Source: Cochliopodium minus (Eukaryota > Discosea > Himatismenida > Cochliopodiidae). From it: 46,992 nucleotides of DNA. The stretch spans positions 1 to 46,992 of the forward strand of contig JAMYWO010000291.1 in NCBI GenBank assembly GCA_024220525.1. The letters are read 5' to 3'. The notes beneath the pieces are model-generated. The model searched no databases and was not told the DNA's origin. It worked only from the letters and a program-made list of their open reading frames with translations. The translations under genes and the position numbers were made by a program. Below are positions 1 to 11,639 of the stretch, in pieces (the first letter of the stretch is position 1; each line of letters begins with the position of its first letter).

Positions 1-63
1 TTATTTTTTATTTTTTATTTTTTATTTTTTATTTTTTATTTTTTATTTTTTATTTTTTATTTT
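1..63. repeat. (TTTTTTA)n heptamer array at the window start
   Basis: About nine tandem copies of a T6A heptamer. They lie in the intron just upstream of the first LRR exon of copy A. The same unit fills the matching intron of copy D (about 20008-20085), which supports these being two ends of one broken array. Confidence 0.9.
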
Positions 64-98
64 TTGTTTTTTAATTTGAGATTTTTTTCAAAAAACAG

Positions 99-1707
99 TA
101 TTGCTAAAGGTTTCAGGGACTTGGAAGTTTTGGAGTTGGAAGGCTGTTCCATAACAGATTTTGGAGTAAAATTGGCCTTGATGACTCAAAGACTCAAAGT
201 CTTGAACATCTCCAAATGTTTGAATGTAACAAACAAATCAATAGAGTTTCTTTCTGCTTCAAGGACTCTATCTGAAATTTCTTTGAGGAGTTGTATAAAC
301 GTTACGAACGAAGGATTTGAACTCTTTAACAATGGTAATTATATATTTTATTATTTTATTTGCTTTTATTTTATTATTTATTTTATTATTTTATTTTCTT
401 TTATTATTTATTTTATTATTTATTTTATTATTTATTTTATTTTATTATTTATTTTATTTTTATATTTTATTTTTTATTTTTTTAAAGGTTATAATAACCT
501 AAGGAGATTAGATATTAGATGGACCAATGCGGTCACCTATGAGACCATTTCTCAACTCAAAAAAAATAGGACTTACCTCGAAATTCTCCATACTGCCAGT
601 CCATCTTTCATTTGCAAAGAAGGTGTTGGTAAAAATTTGATTTAATTTTTGTATTTTTTTTCGTAAATTTTTAATTTTAAAGTTTTTTTTCGTAAATTTT
701 TAATTTTAAAGTTTTTTGAGAATTAATTTTTTTAAGAGAATTTTTTTAAGAGAATTTTTTTATTTTTATTTATTTTTTAAAAAAGATCCTAGTATTGTGA
801 TAGAAGGGGATGTTGTTAAATTCACAAAGAAATTTAATTTTCCATTGATGGTCAAATCTAATGCTCCTATACCCCGAGATATAGGAATTTTTTACTTCGA
901 AATGAAAGTTTTAGATGAAGGAGAAGATAATGCGTAAGAAAAAAAAAAATAAAAAGTAAAAAAATAATTATTCATAAAAAATAATAAAAAATAATTCAAA
1001 TTAGTATCGGGATTGGTTTGGGTAATAATAAATAATTTCTTTTCAATTTTTTTTTTTTACTTTATTTGTTCATTTTTTTTTAAGCACAAATATCTCACTC
1101 ACTAACGGGAATGCCTGGATGGTTTGTTGGTTCATTTGGATATCACGTATTAAATTCTTAAAATAAAAAAGATGATTTTTTTAAACTGATTTTAAATTAA
1201 TTAGGGAGATGATGGTTCTAAATTCACAGGGGAACAAATGGGGCAAGGTTCTGAATACGGACCTTTATGTAAGCATTATTTTTATATTATTTTTCTTTAT
1301 ATAACAATGATTATTGAAATTATTTTTCTTTATTTTTCTTGCAAATAGATGGGTAAAAAAAAAAACTTTTAAAATGTAAAAATTAAATTTCAATGAAAAT
1401 AAAAAAAATAGTAAGGATGATATTGTTGGATTAGGATGGGATCAAAATAGTGATTGTATATTTTTTACTAAAAACGGTAAAAAAACAAAGAAAAATGTAT
1501 CATACATTTTAATAGATTACCTTTTGTATCTTTTTTTCAAAAAATTTAGGAAAATTTCTTGGGGTTGCATTTGAACACGTTTCGAAAGTGACAAAAGACA
1601 AGAGTTTTTACCCTGTCATTGGTTCTTTCACTCTCAATTCTTCTGTGTCTCTCAACTTCACAAACAACTTTGTATTCGATGTGAAAAATTACATCAAGAA
1701 AAAATAA
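99..1707 (+). CDS. CLU-LRR-SPRY protein, 3' part only (copy A)
   Basis: Nine exons: 99-334, 488-628, 786-933, 1005-1021, 1085-1146, 1205-1268, 1349-1352, 1412-1476, 1550-1707 (TAA). The first encodes cysteine-type leucine-rich repeats (LEVLELEGCSITDFGVKL, LKVLNISKCLNVTNKSIEFL), as in F-box/AMN1 LRRs. The rest encode a SPRY/B30.2 domain (core ISHSLTGMPGWF, then GLGWDQNSDCIFFTKNG). The seventh exon is only 4 nt (ATGG) and is needed to give GPLYGKDDIVGLGWDQ. The SPRY frame is intact. No CLU part is present because the window starts in the preceding intron. The first exon begins in the phase left by the last exon of copy D (15121-19819), and D+A is a whole number of codons, so A is probably the missing 3' end of D. 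Copy B begins 114 bp downstream in the same orientation. The domain family is clear; the cellular role is not known. Confidence 0.85.
340..487. repeat. T-rich low-complexity intron (ATTTTATTATTT-like)
   Basis: Intron between two LRR exons of copy A, made almost wholly of irregular TTTTATTATTTA units. Reading frames through it are artefacts of the low complexity. Confidence 0.8.
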
Positions 1708-1821
1708 AAAACTACTAAAAGGAGATTTTGAGTAATCATTGTAGAAAGAAGTTAATTACATAATAAAAATTGTTTCAAAAAAAATAAAAATAAAAATATA
1801 AAATAAAAATAAAATATAAAA

Positions 1822-4800
1822 ATGGAAAATGATGAAGAATTTGATTATATGAGGGAGAAAAAAGAAGGATTTAATTACAAATTCTTCGGATACCTTGAGG
1901 ATTTGGAGAATGAGAAAGAGGATCTTCAATCCTCCCTCACCATTTCTGGCAGCATATCTAATTATAGTGAATCACAAGACAGTATCAATAATTATAAAGA
2001 TATCTCTGACAAAAAAATAGATGTATTGAATATCAATGAGAATATTATCAAAGAAAAGGAAGAAATCAATTTTTTTGCAAGCAATTCATATTCAATAGCT
2101 TCCCATATTGAAGATTCTACTCAAAATTCCAATGAAAATTTATTTTCTAATGAAAATAATTTGAAAGAGAAATATATTTTATCAAATAGTTATAATGAAA
2201 TTCCTCAAGAGAAGGAATTAAAAAATAATAAAAAAGTTGATGATAATCAATTTGAGGATGGAAATATTGAAAACAATAAAATCAAAAATTATGTGGAAAA
2301 TAATCAAAATAATGAAAGTGATAATTCTCAAAATCTTGGACCTATCCACTCCACTGTTAATGATCTGTGCCATATATTGAGTGTAGACAAAATGAAAGAA
2401 AAGAGAGAAGATCCCCTTTTAAAAGTGATAGAAAAGATAGATACTCTCAAAAAAACAGAGATCAGGGTAAAAAACACATCGAATAATCTATCTCTTTTGA
2501 TCTTTTTCATTAATTCTTAAAAGGAATTGTTAAATGAGATAATAAAGTTTTCTAGTAATCCGAAAAACATTTTATTGGAAGCAATAAACCAAGAACAAAC
2601 ATTGTAAAAAAAAAATAAATAATTCAAAATTAAAAACTTTATTTTTCTTATTCTTTTTAAACTATTTTTTATTCAAAGAAAATTTGTGGAAAAAAAATTG
2701 GGAATTAGACACCCCATTTACAATAATGATTTAAATTGGAACGAAAAGTTTCAAATGTTGGTTACAGGAGGAGAAGACAAATACGAAGAATTGACGGAAT
2801 TAGGAAACGATTTTGTTGAATGTGCTTCTAAATATGGGAAAATAATCATTTCGGAGCTTCATTTAAGCTATGGAGAAAAAACAATCAAACCTTTAACTGT
2901 AGGAGGTAAATATAAATTTTAATAATCTTATTTTAATTATTATTTTTTTAATTGTTGATTATTTATTTCATTAGGGGTGATGGGAGGATTGAAATATTGT
3001 TGTCAAGGAATATTCTTCAAATTTGCGTTGGATACTGAAGAAAAATTGTACAGAGGAGATCAAAATGCAATGAAATCTGCAGGACGTAAAATCTAACATT
3101 TTCAATATTTTTTCCATAATTTTTTATCTTTATTTTAAAAAGATGAATTAAAAAGTTTGATAAGTATTACAAATTGTAGAATAGAAGGTAAAAAGAATAT
3201 TTATCTCTTTTTTAGAGAATAATTTATTTTTTAAATTAGAAATACATCTTCCATTGATGGCACTGATAGATTACAGAGGATACAGGTTGATTTGTTCTAC
3301 TACCCTCCCAGTATCAAATAATACTCTCAAATATGGATCTTCAGGTACACCTATTTTTATTTGTTTTTTTTTTATTTGTTAACTTTTTAAAATAGATGGA
3401 GGAAAAACTGTTAAGTATTCCTACCCAATTCACGAAAAAATGAAAATGTTATCAAAAGAGTTGAACATTAGTGAACACAAAGTTAAAAACCCCTTTAAAT
3501 GTTTTAATTGATTTTTGTTTTTATTACTTTTTTTTTTCTTTCTTTTTGGATAGGTTTTGAATGTAAATATTTTTGGACCTGGTGATATTGAAGGACATAT
3601 TGGAACAGATGGAAGATTCTGTAATACCAATTTCATTTTTTTTTATTACAGTTTTTATTGTTTTAATTCATACAGATCTTCTTGATCTTGCAAGGTTATT
3701 CCCTCCAGAAACTCCAAAGAAAAATGAGACACATACCATTTGGTTTCAACTTTTGAGGCAAATAATTTTTAGTGTTTTATTTCAATTTTTTAGATATTGA
3801 ATAAAATTTTTTCAAAAAAAAATAATATAGACCTGAATTTGTTAGAACTTTGCAGTAAGAATTATTTTATAATATTTAAAATTATTTATACTTTTCAAAT
3901 ATTACTTATTAAATTTTTAAATAGGACACCTCTTTGTTCAGGTATTTTTTTATAACATTTTTTCAGTTTATTCAAAATTTTTTTTATACTTTTATCAATT
4001 TTTATTCAAAAAAAAAGATACATTCTCAGGTTGGGACAAAAATGATCCATTTCATATGAACCACATTAAAACTGTCAAAACTGCTGTAAAAATTTTATAT
4101 GAAGAAGTTATACCCAAAGTCTCCAAAAAATTCGATCATAAAATTTCAAAGAGTCATGACAATGAAATAAGAATTTCAGAAATGCTTCACAGAGAAGGTA
4201 TTAATTGTAGACATTTGGGTTATGTCAGAAATTTATGTAAAGAAAAAATTGCTTTACAAAATCTCATCACAGAGATGGTAAAAAAAAATAATATTATTAT
4301 TTAAATTTAAATTTAAAAGTTAATTTTTTTACTTTATTTTTTCTTTTTAAAAAATATTTTAAAAAGGTTGCAAGAGCTTTGAAAGTAAGAATTCAGTCAA
4401 AATTGAGAGATGAAATGAAAAAATTAAGATTATCGGAAGAAGAACCTTACAGAATCCTCCTCGTCAAAGAATTCAATCTTATCCTTGGTTCTCATGTAAA
4501 TTCAAAAAAATTTTGGAACAAAAAAATCAAATCTATTGTAATTGAGAAATTTGGACCTGTTTCCCTTTTCGAAGATGAAAAAAATCAAGATTTTGATCTT
4601 AGATTATCTCTTGTTTCTACTTCTTTGCTTTTCAAAAAGATTTTCCATTTAATAGGTGTTAGATTGACAAAAAAGGCCAAGAAAGATCTCTTCTCAAATT
4701 TGGAAAACAAAAACAGTCAGTTTGAATTTATTAGTAAAAACATTTTTTTTATTATTTTTTAAAAAGTAATTATATTTTTTCTTTTTAGCAAATGATATTG

Positions 4801-7782
4801 ATAAAATGTACGAAAGAGGTAAAATTTTATTTATTTTAATTTCAAATTTAATTTCAAATTTAATTCTAATAATTTTTTTTTGACAGTAAAACATAGTAAT
4901 TTAATTGATTTTTCTGCAAGTTGTTCTCTTGTTAAAAAGTAAATTTGAATTTTCATTTAAAAATCATACATCATATCATAAATATTCTTTAATAAATTAG
5001 AGGAAACGAAATATTCCTTACCAAAAGGGGAATGGGAGAATGTTTGAGAATGTATAAAATGGCAAATATCAAATTTAGACACGCAGCTGCATCCTTATCT
5101 GTAAAAAAAAAAAAATAGTTAATACAAAAAATTTTAAATTTATTTTTTGAAAAAAAAAAATTCAAAGACAAATCCAGAAATATTCCTAAATTGGTAATTA
5201 AAATCAAAAAAAAAAAATTATTTTATATTGATTTTCTACTTTTTATTAAGGGGGAGATTATTAATTCAAATGGGTGAATTGTGGATAATGAAAACAGAAG
5301 AGTTAAAGAAAGAAAATGTGGAAGAATCTCACGAATACAAGAAAACAAGAAAAATATTCTCAAACGCTTACGAAGTATTCTCTAATGCTCTTCATTTATC
5401 AGACTGTTTCAAATCCGTTTATGAATCAATCAAAGAATTGCATCTTAAAGGTTTTTTTTTATTTGAAAAATTAAGTTTAAATTTAATTTCAATTACCTTT
5501 TTTCATAAAAAGCACAAACATCTTCTGGGATCACTCAAATTCTCTATTTTTATGGTGTAAGGAGAATTTACCTTTCAATTTTCAACACTGAGAATAAACT
5601 TGTCAAAAAACATCTCAGAAGCACACAATTCTTTGAATTTTCTTCAATATTAAGGTAAATATTTAACTTGAATCTTATTTTTCAAAAATTGTTTTAAATT
5701 TTTTCTCCAAAATTTTTTAAATTTATTATCAGATGGTGTGGAGTTTTTAATTTAAGAAAAAAAAATGAACAAAACTTTAAAGACTTTGCAGACATTTTAG
5801 AAAAGTTGACTTCCAAAAAACGTTGTAAACAAAAAAAAAAACTTTTTTTATTATTTTTTTTATTTTTGACAAAAATATTTCTCCTTTTTTAAAAATAGCT
5901 TTGATGAATAAATGTGAAATACTTTTTGACTCTTTAAATTTCAATTCGAAAGAAATGAATAGAAAACTGGAGATTGTTTCACTCATTAGATCTAGCATCC
6001 ATTCTTCACTGATCACAAAATGCCTCAAAGAGAAAATGGAAAGGCAGAAAATAGAGAATATTGATTTTTCAGATTGTAAAGCATTAACTGGGTTTGCTTT
6101 TGATAAATTTGTTCCATCTTTGACCAATTTAAAGCATGCAAACTTTAAAAATTGTAATTTATTCGACGGAACAATTTTGGCTCTTCAGTAAGAAAATTAT
6201 TAATAATTAGTGTTTTTTTTGATTTAAATAGTTTTTTTGATTTTATTTTATTTTTATTTTTATTTTATTTTATTTTTATTTTATTTTATTTTTATTTTAT
6301 TTTATTTTTATTTTATTTTTATTTTTATTTTTTTGATTTTATTTTTATTTTTTTCTTCTAATTTTAATTTTAAATAAAAAGTAACATAAAATATTTTGAA
6401 CTTTTGGAGACTTTGGACTTGGAGAATTGTTACGTATCTGACATTAGTGTACAAAACCTAAAAGAATTGAAAAATCTGAAAATACTCAACCTTTCAAGGT
6501 GTTTACATGTCACCAACAGATCTATCAAATATCTTTCCGAACTGGTTTCATTAGAAGAAATTTTATTAAGGAATTGTTTAAATATAACAAATGAAGGGTT
6601 TGAAAACTTCTACATCGGTAATTTTCATTAAATTTCTTTTAATTATATTTTTATATTTTTATATTTTTATATTTTTATATTTTTATATTTTCATTTTTAT
6701 ATTTTTTTATTTTTTATTTAAAAGGATACAACAGTTTGAAGATTATTGACATCAGGTGGTCAAATTCTGTTTTTTATGAATCTATTTCTCAACTCGAAAA
6801 AAACAGGCCTAAACTTGTAATCTTACACAATTCTTGTCCATCATTTATCAGTAAAGAAGGAATTGGTAAATATTTTACTTAATTTATTTTAAATTTAATT
6901 TTAATAATTTTTTGATTTTTTAAAATAAGATCCAAGTATTGTGATAGAAGGGAACGTTGTTAATTTCACAAAAAAGAATACTTCTCCCTTGATGGTAAAA
7001 TCAAACGCTCCAATACCAAGAGGAATTGATCTTTTTTACTTTGAAATGAAAGTATTATATTCAGAAGAAAATAGTATCGGGATTGGTTTGGGTAATAATA
7101 AATAATTTCTTTTCAAATTTTTTTTTTTTTACTTTATTTATTCATTTTTTTTTAAGGACAAATATCTCACTCACTAACGGGAATGCCCGGATGGTTTTGG
7201 TTCATTTGGATATCACGTATTAAATTCTTAAAATAAAAAAAGATTATTTTTTTAAACTGATTTTAAATTAATTAGGGAGATGATGGTTCTAAATTCACAG
7301 GGCAAGAAACTGGGCAAGGTTCTGAATACGGACCTTTATGTAAGCATTATTTTTATATTATTTTTCTTTATATAACAATGATTATTGAAATTATTTTTCT
7401 TTATTTTTCTTGCAAATAGATGGGTAAAAAAAAAAACTTTTAAAATGTAAAAATTAAATTTCAATGAAAATAAAAAAAATAGTAAGGATGATATTGTTGG
7501 ATTAGGATGGGATCAAAATAGTGATTGTATATTTTTTACTAAAAACGGTAAAAAAACAAAGAAAAATGTATCATACATTTTAATAGATTACTTTTGTATC
7601 TTTTTTTCAAAAAATTTAGGAAAATTTCTTGGGGTGGCATTTAAACAAATTTCGAAAGTACAAAAGACAAGAGTTTTTACCCTGTCATTGGATCTTTCTC
7701 TGTTAACACATCTGTCTCAGTTAATTTCACAAACAACTTTGTATTCGATGTGAAAAATTATATCGAGATTAACAAAAAATAA
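1822..7782 (+). CDS. CLU-LRR-SPRY protein, complete tandem copy (copy B); SPRY frame broken as sequenced
   Basis: 29 exons, about 1313 codons: 1822-2466, 2524-2603, 2679-2905, 2975-3085, 3143-3187, 3240-3344, 3396-3481, 3554-3620, 3676-3757, 3831-3854, 3925-3941, 4018-4277, 4367-4733, 4789-4818, 4887-4938, 5001-5100, 5168-5193, 5251-5450, 5513-5654, 5733-5824, 5899-6187, 6382-6617, 6725-6865, 6930-7091, 7157-7216, 7276-7339, 7420-7423, 7483-7547, 7620-7782. Order of parts: acidic Asn-rich disordered N terminus (exon 1); CLU core (LNWNEKFQ, MGGLKYCCQGIFFKFALD, GPGDIEGHIGTDGRF, LLDLARLFPPETPKK, LLRPEFVRTL); helical central region (EMLHREGINCRHLGYVR); TPR-like helices; cysteine-type LRRs; SPRY. 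Known CLU proteins are cytosolic RNA-binding factors affecting mitochondrial distribution; the LRR and SPRY additions suggest a recognition role (inference). Oddities: intron 9 (from 3758) has a GC donor where copies D and E have GT. Two small deletions relative to copy A (2 nt near 7195, 1 nt near 7655) shift the SPRY frame between them, giving an early stop near 7281. Confidence 0.88.
6238..6345. repeat. (TTTTATTTTA)n intron repeat
   Basis: Pentamer/decamer T-rich repeat in the intron before the LRR exon of copy B. This is the same intron that breaks copies D and A, but here it was assembled through. Confidence 0.8.
6640..6724. repeat. (TATATTTTTA)n intron repeat
   Basis: About eight copies of a decamer-like T-rich unit in the intron between the LRR exons of copy B. 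Confidence 0.75.
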
Positions 7783-7855
7783 CCCAAATTAGTTGTACAA
7801 AACAAAACAGAAATTAAATAAAAATTTTAAAAAATAAATAAAAATTTTTAAATTT

Positions 7856-9427
7856 TCAGTAAGGACATTCTTGTACAAAATAAAACTCTTCTGCATAAGG
7901 AAAAGAAGAATTAGAAGAAGGAAAACAACCAAGAGAACAAGTATACATGGCAATGGTACCAAAATTTCCTAACCCACTATTTTTTCCTATCAAATAAATG
8001 AAGGAAGACATCAACTGACACTCAAAGACCCTGTTAGAACCACAACGAGAACATTTGGGAATTGATTTCGGCTGAATCAAACTCATCCACAATGGTTCTC
8101 CTAAAAACAAATAATATGAAAACATCAACAATGTATAATTTTAATTTTAACAAAAATAAAAAGTCACATTAAAACTGAAAATAAATAAATTATAAAAAAA
8201 TAAATAATGATAAAAAAATAAAAAAATAAATAAAAAATATGAATAACAACAAGATTATTTTTTAAAAAATAAAATAGGAACCTGATCTACATAGTCTCAA
8301 AGATTGAGAAGGATGTCTTTTCACTCTTTTATTAAAACGATGAAAAGTTTTAGAGTGTTGATCAGAATGAGAAGACTCATAAGACTCTCCCTCCCAACCA
8401 CCTCCCCCTTCTTTCTTGCTTTTTGTGGAGAGTTTTTCGCCCAACTTGTTGTATCTCCTCATGTCAGACTCCATCTTCTTGGAGACCAACATCTCTCTCG
8501 ACTCCTCCTCCCATTCCATCCAATGTTGTAAGAATCTATCCTTAGGTACAAATTTTTTGGGTTTTTTCTTTTTTTTGTTTTTAGTAGGAGTTAAATTATT
8601 ATTAATATTATTATTATTATTATTATTAATATTATTCTCTCTTATATTATCAATTTCTATTTTTGGATTATTATTTTCTTTTGGTATGAACGGATTATCC
8701 ACTGACATAAATGGATTATTATTTGGCATAAATGGATTATCATTTGTCATGAATGGATTATCATCCTTTTGAGGTGCGATATTTTCGTAAATCTGTATTT
8801 CCTCTTGTTTCTCATCTAATTTATTTGTTTCTTCCACTATATTTGAACCCCATCCTTCTCCATTTGTTTCTCCTTCATTCTGTTCCTCTTCATAGTAATA
8901 ATACTCCTCTGTATCTATAATCAGATCTTTATCCAAATCTTCCTTTTGAAAATAAAGATAAGATGTGGTTTCTATTGATCAATTAAAATTAATTGAGAAA
9001 TATTTCAAGAAAAATAAATATCTGGCCATATATAGTTGATATAATGGTATTGTTGATATTAAAATTGTATGGTAATCTTTATTCCTTCAATATTTCTTCT
9101 ATTTGTTTGAATAAATACCGTATTCAGTTGTAATCTCAAAAATTTGAAGTCAGGCTTTTCACAATTGTTGCATCCGAACAGATATAAAGTTCTATTTGGC
9201 ACATTTTCATCTCCTGTTTCCAATTGGAAGATGAGGAACATCTGTTTTTCACATTTACTGCATTTGAACCTCTTTTCTTCGTCTTTGAGTGAATGTAAGG
9301 GCCAATCAGGCAATCCTCCATATTTTGAGGTGAAATAATCTGTTTTTTCATCTTCATTTATTTTTTCTCCAATATAGGATAGATGAATTTTGTTTTCTAT
9401 TTCTTCTTCCTCTATCTCATCCTTCAT
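7856..9427 (-). CDS. PDCD2/TSR4-family protein with four NPF motifs
   Basis: Three exons on the minus strand: 9427-9119, 8942-8282, 8100-7856 (TGA), 404 codons. The N-terminal part has the family signature TSKYGGLPDWPLHSL, then a CxxC pair (CSKCEKQMFLIFQLETG) and LYLFGCNNC. The C-terminal part has FNKRVKRHPSQSLR, then GEPLWMS and a second CxxC (PKCSRCGSNRVFECQLM), as in the PDCD2 C-terminal domain. No MYND finger is seen, so it is closer to PDCD2L/Tsr4, which chaperones ribosomal protein uS5 in the cytosol (family knowledge). Unusually, exon 2 encodes a disordered insert with four spaced NPF motifs (DNPFMTN, DNPFMPN, NNPFMSV, DNPFIPK) and an Asn run before the C-terminal domain. It converges on copy B with 73 bp between the two stop codons and diverges from the C2 gene. 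Confidence 0.9.
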
Positions 9428-9949
9428 TTTTTTCTTTTCTTTTCTTTATTATTCAAAAAGTTGCAACTGACATCAATTATTTTTGGAGCATATAGCATCA
9501 TATTCAACTCATATGCTTGCTTAATAAATAGAATATAGATAAAGGTAAATACTAACTTTAATTTTCTTTTATTTTTACAATAAATAAATCCATTTAAGCT
9601 AATTTTTAAAAATTATTGAATTATATAGAACTCCTCTATACAAATTATAGGTTGCAATCTTTATTCTATAATTTAAATTTGAAATTTAAAAGTTTATATT
9701 TGAATATAATAAAAAAAAAGGGAAGAAAGAAATATCTTTTTAAAATTTGTGTAAAATAAACACAATTTATTAAAATTGTATTCAAAAAAAAAAAGGATAA
9801 TTACACAAATAATAACAAATCCCCATCAATTTAAAATATTCTTTGCAAAATCATCACATAATCAAATTATAAACCATTAATAACAAAAGAAGAGTATTCA
9901 TAAAACAAGATAGAATAGAAGATATATATTTTTTGAAAGACATTTATAA
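9428..9949. promoter_or_regulatory. Divergent intergenic region, PDCD2-like (-) and C2 gene (+)
   Basis: 522 bp of AT-rich sequence between two divergent start codons, so it must hold both promoters. I see no conserved motif, RNA gene or open frame in it. Confidence 0.4.
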
Positions 9950-11561
9950 ATGAGTTGTTTTGTATCAGAAGGTAATGAACAGGCCAAAATGATGGATTTT
10001 GGAAAATTGATAATATGGCTAATAAGTGGAGATGATTTGGCACCCAAAGATATGAATGGTTTCTCTGATCCATGTAAGATATATTCAAAAATAAAATATT
10101 TAAAAAAATTTTATAATTTTTAAAAACAGTATATATGCATACATAAAAATTATAAAAAAATTATAAAATTTTTATATCAGCATTCAAAATATATTTGATA
10201 GTGTTATTTCTTTCTCAATTTTTAAATCCATCCCTCTTTTATTTGATATTTTTCAAGATTGCATCATTGGATTCACCAATAATTTGAGTTTGGAAATCAA
10301 AAAAACAAAGGATATGTATTTAGGAGATAAAATAAAGAGTAAAACCAAAAAGAAGGTAAATGAATCTAATTCCCCAAAATATATTTCAACTTTATTAAAT
10401 AATACAAACTATATCAACTCATCAAAAAGAATGATGCCTTCAAATTTCTTTTTGATATATTCAAATTTAAAATCATAATTATTCTACTGAATAAATAAAA
10501 GATATATCATCTTATAAAACCATTTATAGAGATCATTCTAAATCTTATTTATATGTCAAATTTTATTTAAAAGATATGAAAACTAAATCTGCCAAACCAA
10601 TGAAATTATTGAGAGAAATTTATTTATTTTAAAATAAAAAAATGTTGATTTTCTTCTTTATTAATTCACATTCATTTTATGAGAATCAACTTTAGAGCGA
10701 AATATAAATGAATCACTATAATCTTAATTAAATATTTATTGTTTAGTATTTTATCAAATATTTATTTTATCAAATAATTTTTTATGTTTGTTTAATTTTA
10801 TTTTTTTCTTTTTTATAATTTTGTTTTTGCTAATTTTTTTTTTATTAAAAAAATAATAGACATTAAATCCGGTTTGGGACCAAAAGTTAGTGGTGAAAGT
10901 GTTTAGTAATAACAGCAAGACAATACATGGCTTGAGAATTGTGAGTTGGGACAAAGATGTAGGTAAGAAGGACGACTGGTTGGGGCAAATCGTGATAGAA
11001 TCAAAGTAAATTTAAAATTAAAATTAATATTGAATAAAAATAAATAAGAAAAAAAAAATTGAAAAAAAATTAAAAATTAAAAAAAAAATTAAAAATTAAA
11101 ATAAAAATAAAAATGAAAACTTAGAAAAATTAAAATTTGTGAAACTGAAAAATTTCAAAAAAAATAAAAATACAAAAATGAAAATTAAAAAAATTGTAAT
11201 ACAAAATTAAATAAAAAATTAATTTCTAAAAGTTTTGAAAATAATAAATGAAAAATAAAAAAGATAAAAAAATTATTAAAAATTAAATTAATAAATTCAT
11301 TCTAAAATTTTGAAAAATTTTTTTGTTTGTTTAGAAAATTAGAAAGCGGAAAAATAATAGAATTTAATGAGAAACTCCTTCCAGGAGAAGGAAAAAAGAG
11401 AAAGGAGGTGAAGGGGACCATAAAGTTCAAGTGTTTGTTTCTCCCAAACAAAATAGAGAGGGTTTATCTTGATGGCCATTATATCTTCAACGAAATTGAC
11501 GAAAAAGTTTTGGCTACCCTTGTCCCTTCCAAAGTTTCCCATGGCTTCGATTCCAAACAAG
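9950..11561 (+). CDS. C2-domain protein, 5' part (cut by the assembly gap)
   Basis: Four exons: 9950-10073, 10258-10355, 10860-11005, 11335-11561, about 198 codons before the break. Together they give one C2 domain: GKLIIWLISGDDLAPKDMN, GFSDPYCIIGF, KSKTKKKTLNPVWDQKLVV and RIVSWDKDVGKKDDWLGQIV. The aspartates of both calcium-binding loops (KDMNGFSDP and WDKD..KKDDW) are present, so calcium-dependent membrane binding is likely. The stretch between SDPY and KTKKK is longer than usual for C2 domains. The start is the first ATG, 27 residues before the C2 strand. The last visible exon ends in phase 1 and is followed by a T-rich repeat and the N gap, so the 3' end is missing. The third intron piece (10356-10859) is unusually long at 504 nt. 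Confidence 0.8.
10356..10859 (+). other. Long intron of the C2 gene with an unexplained open stretch
   Basis: 504 nt, several times the usual intron length here. The part at about 10503-10631 lacks intron-like T runs and is open for some 43 codons (includes SYKTIYRDHSKSYLYVKFYL), ending in TAA. It follows an AAAAG that could act as an acceptor. The flanking C2 exons join perfectly without it. I do not recognise the peptide; it could be an alternative last exon or a relic. Confidence 0.35.
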
Positions 11562-11639
11562 GTAACTTTCAATTTATTTTATTATTTTTTATTTCATTAT
11601 TTTAATATTTTCTTTTATATTTTCAAAACTTTTAGTATT

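Noticed and set aside
1-63. Heptamer arrays at both window ends as telomeres
   Set aside because: The same arrays occur inside introns of several genes, and both ends lie within genes.
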